Shown here: positions 9,016 through 16,002 of the stretch, piece after piece
Layout of the letters: every line of letters begins with the position of its first letter
Position numbering within the stretch: position 1 is the first letter of the stretch
Origin: Bacillus sp. F19
GTDB lineage: Bacteria; Bacillota; Bacilli; Bacillales; Bacillaceae
Length of the DNA: 64,000 nucleotides
Assembly (NCBI GenBank): GCA_023823795.1
Contig: CP085710.1
Coordinates: 1,762,001-1,826,000, forward strand
Reading direction: 5' to 3'
Translations under genes and position numbers: made by a program
Notes under the pieces: model-generated
Told to the model about the DNA's origin: nothing
The model's input: the letters and a program-made list of their open reading frames with translations, nothing else
Database searches by the model: none

Positions 9016-10119
9016 ATGCAAAAAGAAAGATTAACGAAGCTTACTGACTGGCTGAAGCAGCAGGATACAGATGCTGCGTTTATTTCATCAACTGAAAACA
9101 TTTTCTACTTAACAAACTTTCACACAAATCCCCATGAGAGATTAATGGGTTTATTTATTTTTAAAGAAGAAGAGCCGTTTTTCATTTGCCCTGGAATGGA
9201 AGTTTCACAGGCGAAAGCTGCAGGTTTTGACGGAGAAATTATCGGATATGCCGATCATGAAAATCCATGGGACAAAGTAAATGCAGCCATCGTAAAAAGA
9301 GGGAAGCAGGACGTTAAAAAAGCAGCTGTTGAAAAAGATCTTCTTTCTTTTGCCCGCGCTCTGCAGCTTCAAAACATTCTGACTGAGGCAGAACTTGTTT
9401 CAGCGGAGGAGATCATGAATCAATTGCGTCTGATCAAAGACGACAAAGAGCTTGAGATAATAAAGCAGGCAGCAGAGCTTGCAGATTTTGGCGTTGAGGT
9501 AGGCGTTCATGCTCTGCAATCAGGCATCAGCGAAATGGACGTTCTTGCAAAAATTGAATATGAACTAAAACGAAAAGGTATTCGTGAAATGTCCTTTTCT
9601 ACAATGGTTCTGTTCGGAGAAAAATCAGGACAGCCCCATGGCAATCCTGGCTTGACTGCATTAAAATCAGGGGACTTCGTTTTATTTGATCTTGGCGTCG
9701 TGCTTGATGGCTACTGCTCAGATATTACGCGTACGTTTGCGTATCAATCGATCAATGATAAGCAAAAAGAAATCTATGATACAGTGCTAAAAGCTCAATT
9801 AAAAGCGCTGGATGCAAGTAAACCAGGCACTAAAATCGGAGAATTGGATCAAATCGCACGGGATGTCATCTCACATGCAGGCTACGGCGATTTCTTCCCG
9901 CATCGATTGGGACACGGCCTTGGCATTAGCGTGCACGAATTCCCGTCGATGAGCCATACGAATAATGACCTGCTTCAGGAAGGCATGGTTTATACAATTG
10001 AGCCAGGCATTTACATCCCTGAAATCGGCGGCGTCCGCATTGAAGATGACGTGTATATTACAAATATTGGGCATGAAACACTGACAAAATTTCCGAAAGA
10101 GCTTCAGATCATCAAATAG
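9016..10119 (+). CDS. ykvY: Xaa-Pro dipeptidase, M24B family (YkvY-like)
   Basis: 367 residues from ATG 9016, chosen because AAGGAGAGAGGG at 9001 lies at ideal spacing; an in-frame ATG at 8992 lacks one. The N-terminal creatinase-like domain spans about residues 5-130 and the pita-bread metallopeptidase domain about 135-360. Dinuclear metal ligands are visible: FDLGVVLDGYCSDITRTF (two Asp), HRLGHGLGISVHE (His), TIEPGIYIP (Glu) and RIEDDVYI (Glu). It cleaves dipeptides ending in proline in the cytosol. zosA-ykvY proximity is conserved with B. subtilis, where the gene is ykvY. Confidence 0.85.
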   Translation: MQKERLTKLTDWLKQQDTDAAFISSTENIFYLTNFHTNPHERLMGLFIFKEEEPFFICPGMEVSQAKAAGFDGEIIGYADHENPWDKVNAAIVKRGKQDVKKAAVEKDLLSFARALQLQNILTEAELVSAEEIMNQLRLIKDDKELEIIKQAAELADFGVEVGVHALQSGISEMDVLAKIEYELKRKGIREMSFSTMVLFGEKSGQPHGNPGLTALKSGDFVLFDLGVVLDGYCSDITRTFAYQSINDKQKEIYDTVLKAQLKALDASKPGTKIGELDQIARDVISHAGYGDFFPHRLGHGLGISVHEFPSMSHTNNDLLQEGMVYTIEPGIYIPEIGGVRIEDDVYITNIGHETLTKFPKELQIIK

Positions 10120-10148
10120 TGGGAAAAATAAATAGAGCAGCATTGAAT

Positions 10149-10187
10149 CAAACCGCACATTCGAGCTATCGTGCGGTTTGATTTTTT
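10149..10187 (+). terminator. Terminator after ykvY
   Basis: CAAACCGCAC (10149-10158) pairs with GTGCGGTTTG (10171-10180), followed by ATTTTTT. Confidence 0.9.
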
Positions 10188-10211
10188 GATGAATAAAAGG
10201 GGAAAAAGAAA

Positions 10212-11003
10212 ATGAAAAAATGGTTCCTGCTGATTTTAGTGGCCTTTTTGTTAACGGGATGTTCAGAAACAGCGAATGATGAGACACCTGCTGCTGAAAC
10301 TGAAAAGAAGAATATATCCTCAAAAGAAGAGAGTCCATCTGAGGAAGCAGTTCCGGCTGAATCCGAAATAGAAGCAGATTCTGAGAATGAGAATTTCATT
10401 CCTGCCAAGGTAGTCAGGGTCATCGACGGAGACACAGTCAAGGTCCTTGTGAATGGGAAAGAAGAGACGCTGCGCCTGCTGCTCGTTGACACACCGGAAA
10501 CCGTTCATCCAAACAAACCTGTGCAGCCGTATGGACCTGAAGCAAGCAGCTTTGCAAAAAGCACTCTTTCAGGCAAAGAGGTGGAGCTTGAGCTTGATGT
10601 TGGAGAACGTGATAAATATGGAAGGCTCTTAGTCTATCTTCACGCTGACGGCAAGATGTTCAATAAACTTCTTATCGAAAAAGGACTTGCGCGTGTGGGG
10701 TATGTTTATGCCCCGAATACAAAGCATGTAGATGAGTTTTATGAGCTTCAAAAAGCTGCTCAGAAAAAGGAGATTGGCATCTGGAGCATAGAAAATTATG
10801 CCACAGAGGACGAAGGCTTTAATGACGCGGAAAAAAAATCGGAACAAACAGAAGCCTGCACAATCAAAGGGAATATTTCTTCATCAGGAGACAAGATTTA
10901 TCATCTGCCTGAAGGGCAATATTATGATGCAACAAAGGAAGAAGAAATGTTCTGTTCCGAGGATGAAGCGGCCAATGCGGGATACAGAGCCTCTAAAAGA
11001 TAA
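10212..11003 (+). CDS. Secreted lipoprotein nuclease, SNase fold
   Basis: 263 residues. A lipoprotein signal (MKKWFLLILVAFLLTGC, lipobox LLTGC) is followed by an acidic Glu/Ser-rich linker to about residue 60. Next comes a staphylococcal-nuclease domain at about 61-195, with RVIDGDTVKVLVNGKEETLR, LLLVDTPET and the basic/acidic set ELDVGERDKYGRLLVYL. The C-terminal CTIKGNIS...IYHLPEGQYYDATKEEEMF has the Cys pattern of an extracellular Ca-binding or Excalibur-like add-on. It should degrade nucleic acid outside the cell while tethered to the membrane. AAAGGGG precedes the ATG. Its 3' end overlaps an EAL-domain remnant on the other strand by 11 bp. Confidence 0.85.
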   Translation: MKKWFLLILVAFLLTGCSETANDETPAAETEKKNISSKEESPSEEAVPAESEIEADSENENFIPAKVVRVIDGDTVKVLVNGKEETLRLLLVDTPETVHPNKPVQPYGPEASSFAKSTLSGKEVELELDVGERDKYGRLLVYLHADGKMFNKLLIEKGLARVGYVYAPNTKHVDEFYELQKAAQKKEIGIWSIENYATEDEGFNDAEKKSEQTEACTIKGNISSSGDKIYHLPEGQYYDATKEEEMFCSEDEAANAGYRASKR

Positions 11004-11145
11004 AGCGGGGGAACGGCTTTGGTTCATGTCCAAGTCTGCCGAATAAGTAGCCCTGAACATAATCAATGCCGATATCCATTAATAACTCATATTATTCTTC
11101 TTTATCCACACCCACGACGAGCACGTGAACATCAATTTGCGCCAT
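10993..11145 (-). pseudogene. EAL-domain C-terminal remnant 1
   Basis: Reading minus from ATG 11145, the frame gives AQIDVHVLVVGVDKEE, a stop (TAA), then YELLMDIGIDYVQGYLFGRL and GHEPKPFPRFIF. This is the last 50 residues of an EAL c-di-GMP phosphodiesterase, where the family has AEGVETxxxxxxLxxLGxDxxQGYxFxxP. AEGVE has decayed to VVGVD, and everything upstream of the last strand is gone. The tail overlaps the end of the nuclease lipoprotein gene. Confidence 0.75.
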
Positions 11146-11195
11146 AAATTATGCCAAGCTTGTTGGTGCATTCCATATTTGAAGGAAGACTTGAA

Positions 11196-11224
11196 ACCAA
11201 ATCGCATGCTGATTTGGTTTTTTT
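11196..11224 (+). terminator. Orphan terminator hairpin
   Basis: AACCAAATC (11196-11204) pairs with GATTTGGTT (11212-11220), followed by Ts. No intact plus-strand gene precedes it, so it is probably left over from a deleted gene. Confidence 0.7.
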
Positions 11225-11247
11225 GTGCTGTTTCAGGAGAAATCTAG

Positions 11248-11587
11248 AAAAAAGTGCGTCAAAGAGGTGGAATGAGCAGAAAAATGGCCTTCACCTTAAA
11301 AAAAGTGCGTCAAAACGGGTGAATGGAGCAGAAAAATCGTCTCCACCTAGAAAAAAGTGCGTCAAAGAGGTGGAATGGAGCAGAAAAATGGCACTCACCC
11401 TGAAAAAAGTGCGTCAAAATGGGTGAATGGAGCAGAAAAATCGTCTCCACCTAGAAAAAAGTGCGTCAAAGAGGAGGAATGGAGCAGAAAAATGGCCTTC
11501 ACCCTGAAAAAAGTGCGTCAAAATGGGTGAATGGAGCAGAAAAATCGTCTCCACCTAGAAAAAAGTGCGTCAAAACAGGTAAATGAG
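11248..11587. repeat. 52-bp tandem repeat, two alternating variants
   Basis: Six and a half units start at 11248, 11299, 11351, 11403, 11455, 11507 and 11559, all opening AAAAAAGTGCGTCAAA. Variant A continues GAGGTGGAATGGAGC and ends in TTCACCCTG or similar. Variant B continues ATGGGTGAATGGAGC and ends TCGTCTCCACCTAG. A and B alternate, giving a 104-bp higher-order unit. An ORF across it is a by-product. Confidence 0.9.
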
Positions 11588-11875
11588 GCCATTAACACAA
11601 ATGAGAAATGCACATGATTATTCTGTTAAAAGAGCCTGAACAGAACACATGTGCACGGTTAATCTATATTTTAGTCGTTATATGTAATTAGGGTAGGTTA
11701 TTTTGATTCAGCCCGTCTTTGGACACTTAAACAACGTAAGCCCTGCCTCTCATACGTCCTTGCGGTTCCAAGCCCGCGCCAGCTAGTGTAAGTGTAAATC
11801 TCAGATGTGCCCGAATCATTGCCTCTAAGCTTTATTTACCCGATCTTTCAGGTGTTAAAACGTCTGGTAAAGAGT

Positions 11876-12347
11876 TTATCTTTTTTGAATGGTGCGAACT
11901 CTCAAAATAACAAATCGGATGAGAAATCCGGTCAGCAATCCTGGAATAAGGGAAAGCATCGGCAGCCAGATCGGTCCGAAGAGTACTCCGAACAGCTTGA
12001 GTTTTGGAGAGTACATTAACCCGACTGTGACAAAATAAGCACCGAATGCAAAAGGCAAAAAGGACAGTGGAGGTGCGGGACCATCCGCATTTTTGTATGC
12101 ATCATACATCGCAAACATGTAAATGCAAGGATAAAACATAAGCCATCCGAATTCAACCGTTTGAATGGCCGCATCAATTTCACCTAAAAAACTAAGCATG
12201 ATGACCTGACCTGAAGTGACTGCACGTATTAATCAGCAGTTCCAGGGATATAAACAGGATTCCTTTAATCAGCTGGCGGTTCAGAAGCTGTCCAAACCCA
12301 GGGAATGCAATGCTCCACAACAGGACTTCTAGTTTACTTGTTTTCAC
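11876..12347 (-). pseudogene. DUF5683-like membrane protein, frameshifted
   Basis: The N-terminal part starts at GTG 12347: KTSKLEVLLWSIAFPGFGQL, LNRQLIKGILFISLELLIN, then SHFRSGHHA and a stop. The rest is open in the next frame (MLSFLGEIDAAIQTVEFGWL to YMFAMYDAYK) with two more helices. Joined, they give one membrane protein of about 155 residues of a type common in bacilli (a PGFGQ-containing small membrane family of unknown role). The shift is one extra base in cacttcaggtcaggtcatc, around 12205-12220, where ggtca is tandemly doubled. Inactive, unless the base is a sequencing error. Confidence 0.7.
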
Positions 12348-12536
12348 ATACGTACCTGCCTATCAGGATTCGTGTGATTTCCATATGAACGAATCAATCT
12401 TATGTTATTTTTTGTAAAAATCCCGAAGAACATACTACAAATTTAAGGGATGCCAAACATACAGAAAAAAGTTCTGAATTTCTGCTACTTTAATGATCGT
12501 TTCCTTGTATAACGTATACGAAAGGAGGTGATCAGC

Positions 12537-12755
12537 ATGGCAGAAACAATCATTCTTGATTCACAGCTTCGCCTTGTATTCGATATGGGGATGGATGAAA
12601 AAGGAGAACAGGTATATAAATACAAGAATTACAACAACGTGAAAACATCAGCAACCGCTGAACAGCTGCTGCAGGCAGCATCCGCAATTACAGATCTGCA
12701 AACACAAACCTTATCTCATGTAGAACGAAACGATTCTCATCAGGTAACAGCTTAA
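12537..12755 (+). CDS. DUF1659 family small protein
   Basis: 72 residues from ATG 12537. The ILDSQLRLVFDMGMDEKGEQ start and KYKNYNNVKTSATAEQLLQA centre are typical of DUF1659 proteins, usually next to DUF2922 and YvrJ as here. Function unknown; it is soluble and lacks a signal. The ribosome site AAAGGAGGTGATC (12521-12533) is almost the full complement of the 16S 3' end, so strong translation is expected. An in-frame GTG at 12528 lies inside this site and is rejected. Confidence 0.75.
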   Translation: MAETIILDSQLRLVFDMGMDEKGEQVYKYKNYNNVKTSATAEQLLQAASAITDLQTQTLSHVERNDSHQVTA

Positions 12756-12788
12756 TCACTAAAACATGCAGGAAAGGAGGGAGTATAA

Positions 12789-13007
12789 ATGGCGAAAACG
12801 CTGGAGCTTCAATTTTTAAATGAAGAGGGCAAGCAGGTGAAAATCAACATCGATTCTCCAAAAGAACCGATTGTTGAGAGTGATGTGTCAAATGCAATGG
12901 ACCTTATCTTAGCTTCAAATGCTTTTACATCTCCGGGCGGAGACATTATCAGCAAAAAAGGAGCACGTATTGTTGAAAGAAATTTAACAGATCTTACAAT
13001 CGGATAA
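12789..13007 (+). CDS. DUF2922 family small protein
   Basis: 72 residues: MAKTLELQFLNEEGKQVKIN, IDSPKEPIVESDVSNAMDLI and a conserved end KKGARIVERNLTDLTI. The length and motif match DUF2922. It follows DUF1659 by 33 bp behind AAAGGAGGG and shares its transcript. A terminator follows directly. Function unknown. Confidence 0.8.
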   Translation: MAKTLELQFLNEEGKQVKINIDSPKEPIVESDVSNAMDLILASNAFTSPGGDIISKKGARIVERNLTDLTIG

Positions 13008-13015
13008 AGCTAATG

Positions 13016-13052
13016 AAGGTCAGATCTCCAATTGGGGGATCTGGCCTTTCAT
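13016..13052 (+). terminator. Hairpin after DUF2922
   Basis: AAGGTCAGATCTCC pairs with GGGGATCTGGCCTTT around AATT, followed by a weak T-run. It may attenuate transcription into the YvrJ gene. Confidence 0.65.
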
Positions 13053-13106
13053 CTCTGTATGAAGAAGGAAAATGAACATAAAAACTGGAAAAGGAGGAAA
13101 CCTATT

Positions 13107-13244
13107 ATGGAACAGTGGATTCAATTAGTAAGCGAAGTCGGATTTCCAATCATGGTTACTCTCTACCTGCTGCACAGGATTGAAAGCAAACTGGACACTC
13201 TGAATGCGTCCATTCAAATGCTCCCGAAGCAGTGGAATAAGTAA
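13107..13244 (+). CDS. YvrJ family small membrane protein
   Basis: 45 residues from ATG 13107 (AAAAGGAGG 9 nt upstream): MEQWIQLVSEVGFPIMVTLY, LLHRIESKLDTLNASIQML. One TM helix then an amphipathic tail, the YvrJ pattern. It ends the DUF1659-DUF2922-YvrJ cluster. Family role unknown; the upstream extension to 13032 has no ribosome site. Confidence 0.8.
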   Translation: MEQWIQLVSEVGFPIMVTLYLLHRIESKLDTLNASIQMLPKQWNK

Positions 13245-13304
13245 TCTGTCAAACTAAACTTCTCTGCTTATGTAATGGATCTTTAAAATGGGGAAGTGAA
13301 ATTA

Positions 13305-14168
13305 TTGGACGTTTATCAAGATTTAAAAAAAGGAGAACGCGGTGCCTGGCTGAGCATCGGTGCCTATATCCTTCTTGCAGCAGCCAAGCTTGGCATTGGC
13401 TATGTGTATACTTCACAGGCCCTCCTTGCGGATGGTCTGAATAACGGAACAGATGTCATTGCATCAGCAGCCGTTTTAATCGGGCTGAAAATTTCTCAAA
13501 AGCCGCCTGACCTTGATCATCCCTACGGGCATCTTAAAGCAGAGGCCATTGCTGCATTGGTTGCTTCATTTATAATCATGTCTGTCGGTATTCAGGTTTT
13601 GTTCGCAGGGTTTAAATCCATCATAGAGCCAAAGACAGAATCACCTAATTTGATCACTGCATGGGCAGCCATCATCAGTGCGATTATTATGTATGGGGTT
13701 TACCGATACAACAAATCATTGGCAACAAAGATCAATTCCAAAGCACTGATCGCAGCAGCCCATGATAACCGCTCCGATGCCCTTGTAAGTGTAGGCGCTT
13801 TTGCAGGAATTGTCGCGTCTCAATTCGGCATAGCCTGGTTTGACACCGTTACGGCGATTACAATCGGATTTATTATTTGCAAAACGGCATGGGATATTTT
13901 CAAAGAAACAGCTCATTCCTTAACAGACGGTTTTGATGATCAGATGCTGAGGAACTTTAAAGCAACTGTTGAGTCAACGCCAGGAGTCGACAGGATCAAG
14001 GATATAAAAGCGCGATACCTTGGAAGCAGTGTCCTTGTAGACGTAGTTATCGAGGTTCACGCAGGACTGAATGTAACCGAGAGCCACGAAATTACAGATG
14101 AAGTGGAAAAAAGAATGAAAATAGAACATCGTATCTCGCATGTACATGTCCATATCGAACCATCCTGA
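13305..14168 (+). CDS. mneP: CDF cation efflux protein, MneP-like
   Basis: 287 residues. It has six TM helices to about residue 205, then the cytosolic ferredoxin-like domain ending HRISHVHVHIEPS. The metal-site helices are ALLADGLNNGTDVIASAAVL and AAAHDNRSDALVSVG, and the signature is PPDLDHPYGHLKAEAIAAL. The Asn-x-x-x-Asp and Asp/His layout fits manganese exporters, and the whole reads like B. subtilis MneP (YdfM). It exports Mn2+ in exchange for protons. TTG 13305 (LDVYQDLKKGERGAWL) aligns with the family start and has GGGGAAG upstream; GTG 13296 is the alternative. I saw no MntR box. Specificity is inferred. Confidence 0.75.
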   Translation: MDVYQDLKKGERGAWLSIGAYILLAAAKLGIGYVYTSQALLADGLNNGTDVIASAAVLIGLKISQKPPDLDHPYGHLKAEAIAALVASFIIMSVGIQVLFAGFKSIIEPKTESPNLITAWAAIISAIIMYGVYRYNKSLATKINSKALIAAAHDNRSDALVSVGAFAGIVASQFGIAWFDTVTAITIGFIICKTAWDIFKETAHSLTDGFDDQMLRNFKATVESTPGVDRIKDIKARYLGSSVLVDVVIEVHAGLNVTESHEITDEVEKRMKIEHRISHVHVHIEPS

Positions 14169-14186
14169 TGAAACAGATCAAGCTAA

Positions 14187-14217
14187 ATGGCTTCCTAAAC
14201 CGGAAGCCATTTTTTTA
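14187..14217 (+). terminator. Terminator after the CDF gene
   Basis: ATGGCTTCC (14187-14195) pairs with GGAAGCCAT (14202-14210), followed by a T-run. Confidence 0.9.
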
Positions 14218-14311
14218 TGAAAAAGTTCCAATAACTCGACAGAATCATACAAAGGGGATCTGATTCAATTGGCGAAGTATTATATATGAGAAAAAAAAGG
14301 AGGGTATGAAA

Positions 14312-14566
14312 ATGCCTGAAAAGGAAAAGGTCATGAAAATCAAAAAGTACAGTGATGATATTGTCCGTAAGGTTCTGCATGATGAATACGCCCCAGACGG
14401 TGATTCGTTAAAAAATGTGGTCGAGCTGCTTTCGCGATCTGTCTATGATTTATCTGAAATGTATCTAAATGATCAATGCAATCATGAAGAAACCCTCAAA
14501 GGCACATTGGCAAAAATGAAAATTGCATGTAATACTGTCGAACAAAACCGAGTTAAAACGACTTAA
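14312..14566 (+). CDS. Small conserved helical protein, unknown
   Basis: 84 residues from ATG 14312, 7 nt after GGAGGG; ATG 14306 is too close to it. The protein is soluble, charged and predicted helical (DDIVRKVLHDEYAPDGDSLK, NVVELLSRSVYDLSEMYLND). I do not recognise the family. It has its own terminator at 14571-14597. Confidence 0.6.
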   Translation: MPEKEKVMKIKKYSDDIVRKVLHDEYAPDGDSLKNVVELLSRSVYDLSEMYLNDQCNHEETLKGTLAKMKIACNTVEQNRVKTT

Positions 14567-14570
14567 TAAA

Positions 14571-14597
14571 GGACACCTTGAGTGTTCTTTTTTTATA
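14571..14597 (+). terminator. Terminator
   Basis: GGACAC and GTGTTC form a short stem around CTTGA, followed by seven T. Confidence 0.75.
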
Positions 14598-14660
14598 TAT
14601 AGAGCTTTGGCGGTTAAAGGCAATAATTGTAGGAGAAATGGCTCAAAATACAAACGTATG

Positions 14661-14689
14661 TTCCTGTTTTGTTCGTTTAGTGATATAAT
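14661..14689 (+). promoter_or_regulatory. Candidate toxin promoter
   Basis: A consensus TATAAT at 14684-14689, with a weak -35 (TTCCTG, 17-bp spacer). It would give a leader of about 50 nt before the toxin start. Confidence 0.5.
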
Positions 14690-14746
14690 GGACGTGCAGG
14701 TCAATCTTAAATGGATCAGTGTGAACCCCTAGGAAAGGGGGATGAC

Positions 14747-14833
14747 ATGTTGACAATCTTTGAAAGTTTAGTTGTAATGGTTTCTTTTGCTACGTTAATT
14801 GTGGCAGTGCTCGGTTTTGGGCAAAAAAAATAG
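14747..14833 (+). CDS. Putative holin-like type I toxin, 28 residues
   Basis: ATG 14747 opens MLTIFESLVVMVSFATLIVA then VLGFGQKK. This is one hydrophobic helix after a short polar start, ending in two lysines. It is the shape and motif (xxxFExLxxMxxFxxLIVAxL) of the holin-like toxins of Bacillus type I toxin-antitoxin pairs. AAAGGGGG gives a good ribosome site. A minus-strand terminator overlaps its stop codon, which suggests an antisense antitoxin. Such peptides insert in the membrane when expressed without the antitoxin. The ORF is too short for default gene finders. Confidence 0.7.
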   Translation: MLTIFESLVVMVSFATLIVAVLGFGQKK

Positions 14834-14942
14834 ACCTCGGCAAAACAGAGAGGTCACAGTAAACCGTTTGCGTATTAAGCTGATCCGTTCTAGTGCTGCT
14901 TGACTGCTTTGGCTGTAGATGTGGCATCATCTGCAGCTTTAC
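14822..14942 (-). ncRNA. Probable antisense antitoxin RNA (RatA-like)
   Basis: On the minus strand an extended -10 (TGATATACT, complement of 14949-14957) would start an RNA near 14942. The RNA has a long stem-loop (GCTGCAGATG with CATCTACAGC, about 14909-14937). It ends in a strong terminator: GACCTC/GAGGTC (14833-14855) followed by TATTTTTTTT (14822-14832). The roughly 120-nt RNA covers the last codons and stop of the toxin. Convergent overlap at the toxin 3' end is the txpA/ratA layout. No good -35 was found. Confidence 0.55.
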
Positions 14943-15028
14943 GGAATTAGTATATCATAAAAAGGCAGGGAAATACTTGTCATAAAATCGATTTTATAAA
15001 AAACGTCTTGAAATGAAGCCCAAGCTAA

Positions 15029-15062
15029 AAGGAAAAAGACGGTCAAAAGAACCGTCTTTTAC
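15029..15062. terminator. Terminator, bidirectional
   Basis: AAAAGACGGT (15034-15043) pairs with ACCGTCTTTT (15051-15060). It can end the toxin mRNA on plus and the spore-protein gene on minus. Confidence 0.8.
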
Positions 15063-15083
15063 TAGCTTACAAGTATGTAAACC

Positions 15084-15221
15084 TTATTTTTGTTTTTTGT
15101 TCGCTTTTTGCTGATTCATTTCTTGAGAAAACTCAGTATCAGCTTGCTGGTTTTGCTGTTGTTGATTTTGCTGCTGCTGTTGCATGTTTTGCTGCTTGTT
15201 GTTTTGGTTGTTCTTGTTCAT
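15084..15221 (-). CDS. Gln/Asn-rich small protein, gamma-SASP-like
   Basis: 45 residues: MNKNNQNNKQQNMQQQQQNQ, then QQADTEFSQEMNQQKANKKQK. GGGAGG lies 9 nt before the ATG. The TEFSxEMNxQ end resembles the repeated TEFASETxxQ motif of gamma-type small acid-soluble spore proteins (SspE), which serve as an amino-acid store in spores. It is shorter than SspE and has only one motif copy. A longer ORF in another frame over the same bases is a by-product of CAA/CAG repeats. Family moderately sure. Confidence 0.5.
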   Translation of the reverse strand: MNKNNQNNKQQNMQQQQQNQQQQNQQADTEFSQEMNQQKANKKQK

Positions 15222-15347
15222 CGCTCATTCCTCCCTTCATGTAAATTTCCTTTCGTTCGATAGTCTGCATCAAACAGAGAATTTTTAAACATATATTTTG
15301 TTGTTTTTTGTCATTGCACACAGAAGAAAGTTTTTAAGAATAAATTG

Positions 15348-15403
15348 AAATCCCCCTTGAATATCTTTAGATTTGTTCGATATAAGAGATAAGGGGGAAT
15401 TTT
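15348..15403 (+). terminator. Hairpin with T-run, orphan
   Basis: AAATCCCCCTT near 15348-15358 pairs with AAGGGGGAATTTT near 15391-15403 around a 32-nt loop. No plus-strand gene precedes it, so it may be a leader element of the pseudogene that follows. Confidence 0.4.
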
Positions 15404-15431
15404 GATTGTTTAACTTGAATGCAGGTTTTTG

Positions 15432-15952
15432 ATGTTCCTTGTACTTGTTCAATCGGTTATCAGTTATCATCTGACGCCGGTGTTTACAAATATATGCAGT
15501 CGTAAAACTCAAGATAAACAGTCCAAAATCATGATAATGCTTAGTTTAACCCTTGGATTCTTGTTCTGGCTGACTCACCTGCTAGCCATTTTTTCTGTTC
15601 ATTTAAAGTATACAGTAGAGCAGCCGTTCCTTTACTTTCTGATTAGCTATGCAGTTTGCAGTTTTGTCGCTTTTTTCTCTATTAGAACTGGCGGCATCCC
15701 GCCTATGAGTTCAAAAAGTTATTTTGTTACGGGATGCGGAATGTCACTTGGTATAGTTTTCGTTGATATTATTGGGTATGCAATTTTATTTCAGGATAAG
15801 ATTGAAGTGAAGCCGCTTGGGTTGAAACAAAAACTCAAAAGGATCTTCTTGCTAATTTAGGATGCCTTGAATTTCAGGGATACCTGGGCGGAAAGCCGAT
15901 TCCCGCAAAAGAATTTTCTGATATGTATTTATCAGGCAGTAAAGCCGTATAG
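15432..15952 (+). pseudogene. MHYT...EAL protein with giant internal deletion
   Basis: The first 140 codons give a five-helix membrane domain laid out like an MHYT sensor (LSLTLGFLFWLTHLLAIFSV, YFVTGCGMSLGIVFVDIIGY), with the MHY motifs degenerate. It stops at 15860. In the next frame, 15848-15952, follows LANLGCLEFQGYLGGKPIPA then KEFSDMYL. This is unmistakably the last 30 residues of an EAL domain (LGCxxxQGYxxxKPxPAxEF). The parent was probably an MHYT-GGDEF-EAL protein like YkoW; several hundred central codons are missing. The EAL tail is certain, the MHYT assignment less so. Confidence 0.6.
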
Positions 15953-15963
15953 GCATAATGCAG

Positions 15964-15991
15964 AAAAAGGGCGAATAGATCGCCCTTTTTT
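15964..15991. terminator. Terminator, bidirectional
   Basis: AAAAAGGGCG (15964-15973) pairs with CGCCCTTTTTT (15981-15991), between the EAL remnant and the convergent HAD gene. Confidence 0.85.
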
Positions 15992-16002
15992 GTCATGCTT
16001 AA

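Larger units (their letters stand above)
11146..11875. other. Accessory stretch without intact genes
   Basis: Between the EAL remnant and the DUF5683-like pseudogene there is an orphan terminator (11196-11224), the 52-bp tandem array (11248-11587) and about 290 bp (11588-11875) where I see no gene. One 21-bp-family-like core (GTGCCCGAATCATTG) lies near 11807. Confidence 0.6.

Noticed and set aside
11151-11426. 91-residue plus-strand ORF rich in Lys/Ser across the 52-bp array
   Set aside because: It is a read-through of the satellite with no ribosome site and no protein-like pattern.
15139-15321. 60-residue ORF ending in Ala/Thr/Lys repeats
   Set aside because: It is out of frame with the Gln-rich small gene, which has the ribosome site and the spore-protein-like end.
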